Shown: in pieces, positions 39,205 through 48,125 of the stretch | How positions within the stretch are numbered: position 1 is the stretch's first letter | Layout of the letters: the number at the start of each line of letters is the position of its first letter | Origin: Streptomyces sp. GKU 895 | GTDB taxonomy: Bacteria; Actinomycetota; Actinomycetes; Streptomycetales; Streptomycetaceae | NCBI GenBank assembly: GCA_002027195.1 | Contig: MWJO01000020.1 | Location: forward strand, 31,987-95,986 | DNA: 64,000 nt | Reading direction: 5' to 3' | Made by a program: the position numbers and the translations under genes | The notes under the pieces: model-generated | Databases searched by the model: none | Seen by the model: only the letters and a program-made list of their open reading frames with translations | What the model was told of the DNA's origin: nothing

Positions 39205-40569
39205 GTGTCTTATTTCGACGCTGCATCCAGCGTTCCCCTTCATCCCGTGGCCCGTCAGGCGCTGTTGGCCTCGCTGGACGAAGGGTGGGCCGATCCCTCG
39301 CGGCTCTACCGGGAAGGGCGTAGGGCCCGGATGTTGCTCGATGCCGCCCGGGAGGCCGCTGCCGAGGCTGTCGGGTGCCGGACAGACGAACTGCGCTTCA
39401 CCCCTTCAGGGACTCATGCCGTACACAGCGGCATCGCGGGCGCCTTGGCCGGGCGGCGGCGCGTGGGACGTCACCTGATCGTGTCAGCCGTTGAACATTC
39501 CTCCGTGCTCCATTCGGCCGAACTGCACGAGAAAGAGGGCGGTTCGGTCACCCAGGTGACGGTCGACCGCGGGGGGCGGGTCGCTCCCTCCGGCTACGCC
39601 GACGCGCTCCGTCCGGACACCGCGCTCGCCTGTCTCCAGTCCGCCAACCATGAGGTGGGGACCGAGCAGCCCGTGGCCGAGGTGGCCGAGGTGTGCCGGG
39701 CGGCCGGGGTGCCCTTGCTGGTGGACGCGGCGCAGTCGTTGGCCTGGGGGGCGGTCGAGGGGCCCTGGTCGCTTCTCGCGGGCAGTGCGCACAAATGGGG
39801 TGGGCCCGCCGGAGTCGGGCTGCTGGTCGTCCGGAAGGGGGTGCGGTTCGCCGCTCAGGGGCCGGTGGACGAGAGGGGGTACGGCTTCGAGAACCTTCCC
39901 GCGATCGTCGCGGCGGCGGCCTCGCTGCGGGCCGTGCGGGCCGAGGCGGCTCAAGAGGCGGTACGGCTGCGGGAGCTGACGGAGCGGATCCGGGCGCGGG
40001 TGCCTCAGCTCGTCGCGGATGTGGAGGTGGTCGGCGATCCGGAGCGGCGGCTGCCGGGGATCGTCACCTTCTCCTGTCTCTATGTCGACGGGGAGACCCT
40101 GCTGCACGAGCTGGACCGGGAGGGGTTCTCCGTTTCCTCCGGTTCGTCCTGTACGAGCAGCACGCTGACGCCCAGCCATGTGCTGAAGGCGATGGGGGTG
40201 CTGAGTGAGGGGAATGTGCGGGTCTCGTTGCCGGCGGGGACGGTGGCCGAGGACGTGGAGCGGTTTCTCGCCGTGCTGCCGGGGGTGGTGAACGGCGTAC
40301 GGGAGAAGCTGGGCGCGCCCACGCCGACCGCGGTGGTGCACGAGGACGAGCTGCTCGTCGACGCCCTCGGCAAGCGCTGCCCGATCCCGGTCATCGAACT
40401 GGCCAAGGTCATCGGCGAGGTGCCGGTGGGCGGGCTCGTGCGGGTGCTGTCGGACGACGAGGCGGCCCGTCTCGACATCCCGGCGTGGTGCGAGATGCGG
40501 GAGCAGGAGTACGTGGGTGAGGAGCCGGCGGACCAGGGAACTGCCTACCTCGTCCGCCGGACCTCCTAA
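39205..40569 (+). CDS. cysteine desulfurase fused to a C-terminal TusA-like sulfur carrier
   Basis: 454 aa. N-terminal class V aminotransferase fold: PLP His in SAVEHSSV, PLP Lys in GSAHKWGGPAG, persulfide Cys in SVSSGSSCTSSTLTPSHV. The C-terminal ~75 residues form a TusA/SirA domain with carrier Cys in LGKRCPIPVIELAKVIG. The fusion lets the sulfur be handed directly from desulfurase to carrier. It could serve tRNA thiolation, cofactor or Fe-S pathways. GTG start. Divergent from ctaC. Not the SUF/ISC cluster desulfurase, as no scaffold gene is adjacent. Confidence 0.92.
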   Translation: MSYFDAASSVPLHPVARQALLASLDEGWADPSRLYREGRRARMLLDAAREAAAEAVGCRTDELRFTPSGTHAVHSGIAGALAGRRRVGRHLIVSAVEHSSVLHSAELHEKEGGSVTQVTVDRGGRVAPSGYADALRPDTALACLQSANHEVGTEQPVAEVAEVCRAAGVPLLVDAAQSLAWGAVEGPWSLLAGSAHKWGGPAGVGLLVVRKGVRFAAQGPVDERGYGFENLPAIVAAAASLRAVRAEAAQEAVRLRELTERIRARVPQLVADVEVVGDPERRLPGIVTFSCLYVDGETLLHELDREGFSVSSGSSCTSSTLTPSHVLKAMGVLSEGNVRVSLPAGTVAEDVERFLAVLPGVVNGVREKLGAPTPTAVVHEDELLVDALGKRCPIPVIELAKVIGEVPVGGLVRVLSDDEAARLDIPAWCEMREQEYVGEEPADQGTAYLVRRTS

Positions 40570-40573
40570 GGCC

Positions 40574-41548
40574 TTACGCCAGGTGCTTCTGGACCTCGGC
40601 CGCGGCCTCGTCGCCGTACGCCTTGGTGAAGCGTTCCATGAAGTGGCCGCGGCGCAGCTGGTACTCCTGGGTGCCGACGGTCTCGATGACGAGGGTCGCC
40701 AGCATGCAGCCCACCTGGGCCGCCCGCTCCAGCGAGACACCCCAGACCAGGCCCGACAGGAACCCGGCACGGAAGGCGTCACCGACGCCGGTCGGGTCGG
40801 CCTTGCGGTCCTCCTCCGGGCAGCCGACGACGACCGGCTCCTCGCCGGCCTTCTCGATCCGGACGCCCCGCGCGCCGAGGGTGGTCACCCGGTGGCCGAC
40901 CTTGGCGAGGATCTCCTCGTCGCTCCAGCCGGTCTTGGACTCGATGAGGCCCTTCTCGTACTCGTTGGAGAAGAGGTACGTGGCACCCTCCAGCAGGACC
41001 CGGATCTCGTCGCCGTTCATGCGGGCGATCTGCTGGGAGAAGTCGGCGGCGAAGGGGATGGCGCGGGAGCGGCACTCCTCCGTGTGGCGGAGCATCGCCT
41101 CCGGGTCGTCGGCGCCGATGAGGACCAGGTCGAGGCCGCCGACGCGGTCGCCGACGGTCTTGAGCTCGATGAGGCGGGCCTCGCTCATCGCACCGGTGTA
41201 GAAGGAGCCGATCTGGTTGTGGTCGGCGTCGGTGGTGCAGACGAACCGGGCGGTGTGCAGGGTCTCGGAGATACGGACCGAGGCGGTGTCGACGCCGTGG
41301 CGGTCCAGCCACGCCCGGTACTCGTCGAAGTCGAAGCCTGCGGCGCCGACCAGGATCGGCTCGGTGCCCAGCTGCCCCATGCCGAACGCGATGTTCGCGC
41401 CGACGCCGCCGCGGCGGACGTCGAGGTTGTCGACCAGGAAGGAGAGCGAGACCGTGTGCAACTGGTCCGCGACCAACTGGTCGGCGAAGCGGCCGGGGAA
41501 GGTCATGAGGTGGTCGGTGGCGATGGAGCCGGTGACTGCGATGCGCAC
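40574..41548 (-). CDS. PfkB-family carbohydrate kinase (adenosine-kinase-like)
   Basis: 324 aa. RGGVGANIAFGMGQLG is the sugar-binding signature, and DPTGVGDAFRAGFLSG is the PfkB catalytic signature 2 with the base Asp. It phosphorylates a ribose-type sugar or nucleoside; an adenosine kinase is likely by resemblance to actinobacterial AdoK, but that is inference. It is convergent with the cysteine desulfurase gene, 4 bp apart. Confidence 0.88.
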   Translation of the reverse strand: MRIAVTGSIATDHLMTFPGRFADQLVADQLHTVSLSFLVDNLDVRRGGVGANIAFGMGQLGTEPILVGAAGFDFDEYRAWLDRHGVDTASVRISETLHTARFVCTTDADHNQIGSFYTGAMSEARLIELKTVGDRVGGLDLVLIGADDPEAMLRHTEECRSRAIPFAADFSQQIARMNGDEIRVLLEGATYLFSNEYEKGLIESKTGWSDEEILAKVGHRVTTLGARGVRIEKAGEEPVVVGCPEEDRKADPTGVGDAFRAGFLSGLVWGVSLERAAQVGCMLATLVIETVGTQEYQLRRGHFMERFTKAYGDEAAAEVQKHLA

Positions 41549-41681
41549 GGCGTGGACTCTCCTGTGGGGAGAAACTGGATTGACAGTTCACGCTACCCGG
41601 TCCGCGCGAGGCTCTGAAGCCGCCAAAACTACCCGATAGTAGATCTTTCTTCGCAGGCGTCGGCGTGCATACGGTGCCGTT

Positions 41682-41885
41682 ATGACGAACCTCAAGGCCC
41701 CCGCCCCCGCCGACCTCGACGGCGACCTCGCGTCGCTGCGCGGTGACTGCGCCCGGATGGTCCCGCACTGGGCCGCCCCCGACCGGGTCGCCTCCCTCCC
41801 GGTCTCCCCGTCCCTCATCCACGGGGTGAAGGTGCCGACGAAGTCCGCCCGGCTGCTGGACGCGATGTCGGACTACGGAGACTGA
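41682..41885 (+). CDS. small conserved-type hypothetical protein
   Basis: 67 aa, Pro/Ala-rich (APAPADLDGDLASLRGDC) with a C-terminal SARLLDAMSDYG. No recognisable domain, no signal, no ribosome site. A TACGGT 5 nt before the ATG could be a -10 box of a leaderless message. I cannot name it. It is kept because its codon pattern is coding-like and the gap otherwise holds nothing. Confidence 0.6.
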   Translation: MTNLKAPAPADLDGDLASLRGDCARMVPHWAAPDRVASLPVSPSLIHGVKVPTKSARLLDAMSDYGD

Positions 41886-42039
41886 GCCCGGCGCTCTGAA
41901 GGGAACCGCGCGCTCCCCCGCTGCGTCCCATCGCTGTCCCCCGTAAAGGGGATGCGGGATACGACCCCACCGGCTCACCGTTTTGACAGGGCCGGGTCAG
42001 GGTCACAGGGACAGCTGCGCGGCCGAAGGAGCGAATGCG

Positions 42040-43863
42040 GTGAACACCGAGCGACCCGACAACGACGACGACGCCGAGGTCGTCGACAGGGACACGGGCG
42101 CCGATGAGGCTGCCGAGGAGGCCGGCGAGACCTCTGAAGCGGTCGCCGAGGAGACTGGCGAGGGTTCTGAGGCGGTCACGGAGGAGACCGGCGAGGGTTC
42201 TGAGGCGGTCACGGGTGAGACCGGCGAGGGCTCCGAGTCGGTCGCCGAGGAGGCCGGCGAAGTCGTGGAGGCCGCTGCCGAGGCCACGGAGTCGACGGAG
42301 TCGGATGCCGAGGAGGCCGCCGGCGATCCTCATGAGCCGGTCGTCGCGGCCACGGCGGATCGGGACGACACCGAGCCACCCCCACCCGGCGCCGCTCCCC
42401 CCGTGCTCATCGCCTCCGTCGCCGCCGCCGTGCTGCTCGTCGGCGGGGGCGGGGCGTATCTCGCCACCGGCGCCGCGAGCGGCTCGGGCGACGGTGGTAC
42501 GACGTCCGGGGCGCCCGGCGACGACACTCCCCCGCCGCTGCATCTGGACGGCTACACCGACGGCGGCGGCACCGGCGGTATCGCACCCGGTGAGCCGAAC
42601 CCGTACGGCGTGACCTACGAGGCCGCCGGCACGCTCCCCGACGGCCCCGACTCCGCGCCCGTGTACCGGGCGACCGGCGAGGTCACCAAGGACGAGGTGG
42701 CCCGACTGGCCGAGGCGCTCGGGGTGAGCGGGACGCCGGTCCTGGAGGGGAAGGCCTGGAAGGTCGGCGGGCAGGACGCCGCCGGGCCGAGTCTCCAGGT
42801 CAACCAGTTCGCGCCGGGAACCTGGACCTTCCACCGGTACGCGCCCGGCACCGACGACTGCAAGAGCGAGACGGTGTGCGCGAGCGACCCCGCCGCCCCG
42901 GCCGACGACCCGGTGAGCGAGGACGTCGCCGAGAAGGCGGCGGCACCGGTCCTGAAGGCGGTCGGGCAGGACGACGCGAAGATCGACGCGAGCCAGGTCA
43001 TGGGCGCCCAGCGGGTGGTGAACGCCGATCCGGTGGTGGGCGGGCTGCCGACGCACGGCTGGACGACCGGCGTCGTGGTCAACGTGCAGGGCGAGGTGGT
43101 CGGCGGCAGCGGGCAGCTGAAGGCGCCGGTGAAGGGTGACACGTACCCCGTCGTGGGTGCGGAGAAGGCGCTGGAGCTGATGAACGCGCGGCCCGCGGCC
43201 GATCATCGGATGGGGATCGGCGGCTGCGCCAGTCCCGTACCGCTGAAGGACCGGCTCGAGGCGCCCTGCGGGGCCTCGTCCGGCACGCCCGGTACGCCGA
43301 AGCAGGACACCATCACCGTCGAGAAGGCCGTGTTCGGTCTCGCCGCGCAGTATGTGGACGCTCGGCAGACGCTGGTGCCGTCCTGGCTGTTCGAGGTGAA
43401 GGCGGCGGGGGCGCAGGACGCGTTCACGGTGACGTATCCGGCGGTCGACCCGAAGTACATCGCCGCGGCGACACCGTCCGCGGAGCCGAGCGGTGAGCCG
43501 ACCGCTCCGCCGAGCCCGCGCCCGACCGGACCGGGTTCCGACGAGCCGACCGCGGCGCCGGCCACGAAGGACGTGCAGGTGGACGGCTACACGGCCGACG
43601 GCAACGAGCTCACGGTGAGCTTCACGGGGGGTGTCTGCGCCGACTACAAGGCGGCCGCGGTCGAGGGCTCGGACCAGGTGACCGTCACGGTGACCGAGAC
43701 ACCCTGGCCCGACAAGGTCTGCATCATGATCGCCAAGGTGTACCACCAGAGCGTGCGGCTGGACGCGCCGCTGGGTGACCGGAAGGTCGTCGGCTCGGGC
43801 GGCGAGCAGATCCCGCTGGAGAAGGCGGGGGCCCGGCTCCCGGGGACGTCCGGGGCACGGTAG
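42040..43863 (+). CDS. membrane-anchored protein with acidic 11-residue repeats, function unknown
   Basis: 607 aa from the GTG at 42040 (AAGGAG 9 nt upstream). N-terminal ~115 residues are very acidic with repeated E-E-T-G-E-G-S-E-A-V. One membrane segment (PPVLIASVAAAVLLVGGGGAYLA in two parts) at about 127-150. The C-terminal ~450 residues are extracytoplasmic, with a Pro/Thr linker (SPRPTGPGSDEPTAAPATKD) and a final small beta domain. No enzyme motif seen. Probably displayed outside the cell with a cytoplasmic acidic tail. Confidence 0.8.
   Translation: MNTERPDNDDDAEVVDRDTGADEAAEEAGETSEAVAEETGEGSEAVTEETGEGSEAVTGETGEGSESVAEEAGEVVEAAAEATESTESDAEEAAGDPHEPVVAATADRDDTEPPPPGAAPPVLIASVAAAVLLVGGGGAYLATGAASGSGDGGTTSGAPGDDTPPPLHLDGYTDGGGTGGIAPGEPNPYGVTYEAAGTLPDGPDSAPVYRATGEVTKDEVARLAEALGVSGTPVLEGKAWKVGGQDAAGPSLQVNQFAPGTWTFHRYAPGTDDCKSETVCASDPAAPADDPVSEDVAEKAAAPVLKAVGQDDAKIDASQVMGAQRVVNADPVVGGLPTHGWTTGVVVNVQGEVVGGSGQLKAPVKGDTYPVVGAEKALELMNARPAADHRMGIGGCASPVPLKDRLEAPCGASSGTPGTPKQDTITVEKAVFGLAAQYVDARQTLVPSWLFEVKAAGAQDAFTVTYPAVDPKYIAAATPSAEPSGEPTAPPSPRPTGPGSDEPTAAPATKDVQVDGYTADGNELTVSFTGGVCADYKAAAVEGSDQVTVTVTETPWPDKVCIMIAKVYHQSVRLDAPLGDRKVVGSGGEQIPLEKAGARLPGTSGAR
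42115..42279 (+). repeat. five 33-bp tandem repeat units inside the acidic-repeat gene
   Basis: Units begin at 42115, 42148, 42181, 42214 and 42247, each encoding 11 residues of the type EETGEGSEAVT. Units 2 and 3 are almost identical; units 1, 4 and 5 are more diverged. In-frame expansion or contraction is expected. Confidence 0.85.
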
Positions 43864-43887
43864 ATCCGAAGTCCCGGAGAACAGCTG

Positions 43888-43922
43888 AAGGCGGCGGCCC
43901 TGTCGGAGGAGGCCGCCGCCTT
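43888..43922. terminator. bidirectional hairpin terminator
   Basis: AAGGCGGCGGCC and GGCCGCCGCCTT (12-bp arms, 11-nt loop) lie between the convergent acidic-repeat gene and the ErpA gene and can serve both. Confidence 0.8.
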
Positions 43923-43951
43923 CGCGTTGTTCGGTTCTTCAGCCGTGGGGC

Positions 43952-44308
43952 TTAGCTGAAGGAGTCGCCGCAGGCGCAGGAGCCCGTCGCGTTCGGGTTG
44001 TCGATCGTGAAGCCCTGCTTCTCGATGGTGTCGACGAAGTCGATGGACGCGCCGCCCAGGTACGGGGCGCTCATGCGGTCGGTGACGACCTTCACGCCGT
44101 CGAAGTCCTTGACGACGTCACCGTCGAGCGAGCGCTCGTCGAAGAAGAGCTGGTAGCGCAGGCCGGAGCAGCCACCGGGCTGGACGGCGACACGCAGGGC
44201 CAGGTCGTCACGGCCTTCCTGGTCGAGCAGGGCCTTGACCTTCGCCGCGGCGGCGTCGGACAGGATGATGCCGTCGGTGACGGTGCTGGTCTCGTCCGAT
44301 ACGGACAT
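43952..44308 (-). CDS. erpA: A-type iron-sulfur carrier (ErpA/HesB family)
   Basis: 118 aa. HesB/IscA fold with three Cys: GGCSGLRYQL and the C-terminal GSCACGDSFS pair, the complete CxnCxC set. It delivers [4Fe-4S]/[2Fe-2S] clusters to apo-proteins. Its neighbour NadA is such a client. Divergent from nadA, 243 bp apart. Whether it is the erpA or another IscA paralogue is not certain. Confidence 0.88.
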   Translation of the reverse strand: MSVSDETSTVTDGIILSDAAAAKVKALLDQEGRDDLALRVAVQPGGCSGLRYQLFFDERSLDGDVVKDFDGVKVVTDRMSAPYLGGASIDFVDTIEKQGFTIDNPNATGSCACGDSFS

Positions 44309-44482
44309 CTACATCTCTCCCGGGTTGTACGGAGACTGCTTGCCGACTGGTGCAACCGGCAAGGCCGCGGATTCATTCCGGGCCGGGCGCCGTTTTTCCG
44401 GCGTCCTCTTCATGCTCGCACACCTGACAGGCGGCGGAAAATGCCGCGTCGGGATTCATGTCACATCGACGCAATGACCATC

Positions 44483-44517
44483 GTCAAAGTGACGTGAACC
44501 GGGTTATGATAGATAAC
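44483..44517 (+). promoter_or_regulatory. candidate nadA promoter/operator
   Basis: TATGAT (44505-44510) fits a -10 box, with no clear -35. It lies inside GTTAT-GATAG-ATAAC, a perfect 5-bp inverted repeat (44503-44517). GTCA-AAG-TGAC (44483-44493) is a second dyad just upstream. NAD-synthesis genes are often repressed, so an operator is plausible. Confidence 0.4.
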
Positions 44518-44551
44518 GTCAGAACGACGAAAAGTAGAAAGGGTGCGTGTC

Positions 44552-45736
44552 GTGACCACCGCCCAGACCCAGGAGCTCGACGTACAGCCGACGCCCCTCG
44601 CCCTGCTGCTCCTCGGCCGTGAGGCCGACCCGAAGAGCGAGCGGGGTGTGGAGTGCCCCGGCGACCTGCCCTCGCCGTCCGACCCGGACCTGGTGGAGCG
44701 TGCCCGCGCGGCCAAGGAGAAGCTCGGGGACAAGGTCTTCGTCCTCGGCCACCACTACCAGCGCGACGAGGTCATCCAGTTCGCCGACGTCACGGGCGAC
44801 TCCTTCAAGCTGGCCCGGGACGCGGCCGCGCGCCCGGAGGCCGAGTACATCGTGTTCTGCGGTGTGCACTTCATGGCGGAGTCGGCGGACATCCTGACGA
44901 GCGACGACCAGAAGGTCGTGCTGCCCGACCTCGCGGCCGGGTGCTCGATGGCCGACATGGCCACCGCCGAGCAGGTCGCCGAGTGCTGGGACGTGCTGAC
45001 CGAGGCGGGCATAGCCGAGCAGGTCGTGCCGGTGTCGTACATGAACTCCTCGGCCGACATCAAGGCGTTCACCGGCAAGCACGGCGGTCTGATCTGCACC
45101 TCGTCGAACGCCAAGCGGGCGCTGGACTGGGCCTTCGAGCAGGGCGACAAGGTGCTCTTCCTGCCCGACCAGCACCTCGGCCGCAACACCGCCGTCCGGG
45201 ACCTGGGCATGTCCCTGGAGGACTGTGTCGTCTACAACCCGCACAAGCCGAACGGCGGCCTGACCGCCGAGCAGCTGCGGGACGCGAAGATGATCCTGTG
45301 GCGCGGCCACTGCTCGGTGCACGGCCGGTTCTCGCTCGACTCCGTCAACGACGTGCGCGAGCGCATCCCGGGTGTCAACGTCCTGGTCCACCCCGAGTGC
45401 AAGCACGAGGTCGTGGCGGCGGCGGACTACGTCGGTTCGACCGAGTACATCATCAAGGCGCTGGAGGCGGCCCCGGCCGGTTCCAAGTGGGCCATCGGCA
45501 CCGAGCTGAACCTCGTACGCCGGCTCGCCAACCGGTTCGCGCCCGAGGGCAAGGAGATCGTCTTCCTCGACAAGACGGTCTGCTTCTGCTCGACCATGAA
45601 CCGCATCGACCTGCCCCACCTGGTGTGGACCCTGGAGTCGCTCGCCGAGGGCAAGCTCGTCAACCGCATCGAGGTCGACAAGGAGACCGAGACGTTCGCG
45701 AAGCTCGCGCTGGAGCGGATGCTGGCCCTGCCGTAA
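44552..45736 (+). CDS. nadA: quinolinate synthase A
   Basis: 394 aa from GTG 44552, the length I recall for Streptomyces NadA. It condenses iminoaspartate with dihydroxyacetone phosphate using a [4Fe-4S] cluster. The three cluster Cys are likely in VFCGVHFMAES, HPECKHEVV and VCFCSTMNR, and GHHYQRDEVIQFAD is the substrate region. No nadB/nadC is adjacent in the window. Confidence 0.95.
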   Translation: MTTAQTQELDVQPTPLALLLLGREADPKSERGVECPGDLPSPSDPDLVERARAAKEKLGDKVFVLGHHYQRDEVIQFADVTGDSFKLARDAAARPEAEYIVFCGVHFMAESADILTSDDQKVVLPDLAAGCSMADMATAEQVAECWDVLTEAGIAEQVVPVSYMNSSADIKAFTGKHGGLICTSSNAKRALDWAFEQGDKVLFLPDQHLGRNTAVRDLGMSLEDCVVYNPHKPNGGLTAEQLRDAKMILWRGHCSVHGRFSLDSVNDVRERIPGVNVLVHPECKHEVVAAADYVGSTEYIIKALEAAPAGSKWAIGTELNLVRRLANRFAPEGKEIVFLDKTVCFCSTMNRIDLPHLVWTLESLAEGKLVNRIEVDKETETFAKLALERMLALP

Positions 45737-45746
45737 CCCCCGGTGA

Positions 45747-48026
45747 TCACCCCGAGGAGGAGTCCTCCTCGGGGTCTGAGGGGTCTGAGGGGTCGAGGCC
45801 GAAGACCGTGCCGTCCGGGGTGACGGCGACCAGCGCGCCGCCGTACAGCAGCACCTGGGCCTTGGTCGTGCCGCTGTCGGAGATCTTCTGGGCGTGGGGG
45901 CCCGTCTCCCACAGGTTCTCGCCGGTGCGGGCGTCGAGCGCGGCCACCCGGCCGCTGGGGCTGGCCACGAAGACGGTCCGGGTCTCGGGGTCGTACGTGG
46001 GCGGGCCCGAGTTCTCCACGATGGTGCTCGTCTGCCACGACGGTCTGCCGGTCAGCGGGTTCACGGCGGACACCCGGCCGTCGACCTCGGTGATCCACAG
46101 AGTGCCGCCCGCCAGGGTCGTGGAGCCCGTGTAGGTCTTCGTCAGCTTGATCGTGGTGCGCTTGCCGGTGTCCGGTTCGATCAGCAGGACCTCGCTGAAG
46201 GTCGCGTCCTCCAGAGCGTCCGGGCCGCTGCGGTTCGCGGGCAGCACCGCCAGCAGGCCCTCCACCGTGCCGGCCACACCGCTGTCGTACGGCGTCCTGA
46301 TGCGCTTGACGACCGAGCCGTCGACCGGTCCAGGCGCAGGAGCTGCGCGTCGGTGCCGCCGCGCTGCGGGAAGCAGTGCTCGTACAGGGCGGTGCCGGCC
46401 GTCAGGAACGCGCAGTTGTTTCCGGACGGCAGCTCGCTCGTCCAGCGGTCCAGGCCGGTGCGCGGGTCACGGGCCGTCACGATCCGGCCGCCGGGGTCGA
46501 CGGTCAGGACGATCCCGCGATCCATGATCAGCTGGGCGTTCTGGTCGTTCACCTCACGCCGCCACAGCTCGTCGCCGCGCTGCACGTCGAGGGCGATGAC
46601 ATGGACCGTGGCCCGTGAGGAGTCCACGCCGGCCACGGACTGCCGGATCAGCACCGCGCCGTCGTGCACACCGAGGATCGAGGCGTCGTAGGTCTCCTTC
46701 GTGCTGCCGGTCTTCGTGGTGCCGGTCTTCGTGCTGCCGGTCTTCGTGGTGCCCGTCGAGGCCAGGGAGGCGCGCCAGAGTGTCTTGCCGGTGCGCGCGT
46801 CCAGACGCTCGGGGAGCACTTGGGCGCCGGCGCAGTAGACGGCGTCGTCGCTGCGCAGGCAGGAGGCGTCGCCGACCGCACCGCCCGCCGTGCCGAGCGG
46901 CTGGATCTCGCCCCAGCGGGCCGGCTCGGTCACCGTGGTCCGCCAGGGCTGCCAGCCGTCGGGCGGCGCCGCCCATCGGGAACCCGGGTCGTCGCTCTCC
47001 GCCGGCGCGTGGTCCGAGGCCCCGAACTGCGCGTACCCGAGCGCCCCCCAGGACCAGTGCGCCGACCGCGCCGGCCGCCACCAGCAGGGGGCGGAGCCTG
47101 CGCCGGCGACGCCCGCTCGTCGTCGCGGCGGCCGAGCCGGTCCCGCCGTACGTCTCCTCGACGGTGCGCAGATCGCCCAGGCTCAGGGTCGTGGTGTCCG
47201 GGTCCAGGAGGTCCGGCTCGGGCAGGGCCTCGGCGAACTCCTTGGCCAGGACGTCCAGTGGGGGCCGTTCGGCGGGGTTCTTGACCAGGCAGCGCTCCAG
47301 GACCGCGCGCAACTGCTCGGGGACGCCGTCCAGTCCGGGTGGCTCGTGGACGACCCGGAACGCGGTCAGGTACGGGCTGTCGGCGTCGAAGGGGCCGCGG
47401 CCGGTGGCCGAGAAGACGAGGAGCGCGGCGAGTGAGAAGACGTCCGAGGCGGGGCCGACCGTCCGGGCGTCGGTGAACTGCTCCGGGGACATGAACGGCG
47501 GGGTGCCGATCATCTGGCCGGTCTCGGTGAGGGTCTGGTGGTTCTCGGCGGCGCGGGAGATACCGAAGTCGATGACGCGGGGGCCGTCCTCGGCCATCAG
47601 GACGTTGGCGGGCTTGAGGTCGCGGTGGACCACTCCGGCGCGGTGGATGTCCTGGAGCGCCTCCACCAACCCCAGGGCCAGCCGCCGCAGTTGGGGTCCC
47701 TTGAGGGCGCCGTGGTCGCGGATGCGTTCGGCGAGGGAGCTGCCCGGGACGTACTGGGTCGCCATCCAGGGCCGTACCGCCTCCGGGTCGGCGTCCACCA
47801 CGGGTGCGGTGAAGGCGCCGCTGACCTTGCGGACGGCCTCGATCTCCTGGCGGAAGCGGGCGCGGAAGACCTTGTCCTCCGCGTACTGGGCGTGCACCAC
47901 CTTGACGGCGACGTCCCGGCCCGAGCGCGATCTGCCCCAGTAGACGACGCCCATGCCGCCGGAGCCGAGCCGGTCGACCAGCTTGTACCCGCCGACCGAC
48001 TTCGGGTCGTCCTTGTGCAGTGGCAC
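45747..48026 (-). CDS. Ser/Thr protein kinase (PknB-type) with extracellular PQQ beta-propeller, frameshifted twice
   Basis: About 760 aa after repair. N-terminal kinase: GSGGMGVVYWG P-loop, VAVKVVH Lys, HRDLKPANVLM loop, DFGISR and GTPPFMSPEQ. A single membrane helix near the first frameshift (VGALVLGG, run of six C at 47044-47049) is followed by an extracellular PQQ-type domain (SCLRSDDAVYCAG, ALDARTGENLWE). A second one-base loss lies at about 46319. A short Gly-Thr/Ser-Thr-Lys-Thr repeat lies within the propeller. The start is GTG 48026 with AAGGGG upstream. Confidence 0.9.
45750..45774. terminator. hairpin between nadA and the kinase gene
   Basis: Perfect 12-bp arms CCCCGAGGAGGA and TCCTCCTCGGGG around one base. 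It overlaps the last codons of the kinase gene (PEEDSSSG) and starts 14 bp past the nadA stop. Confidence 0.65.
46698..46757 (-). repeat. four 15-bp tandem repeats in the kinase propeller region
   Basis: Units at 46698, 46713, 46728 and 46743, alternating one base (GGC-ACC versus GGC-AGC), encode GTTKT/GSTKT. They form a Lys/Thr-rich loop likely to be surface-exposed or variable in copy number. Confidence 0.8.
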
Positions 48027-48125
48027 GACCGCATACCCCTTCCTGCGCACGGCAGTTCGAGGCCACAGAATACGCACGGGAACAGCGAGGGCGGCCGGTC
48101 GCCCGGCCGCCCTCCTACGGGACGC

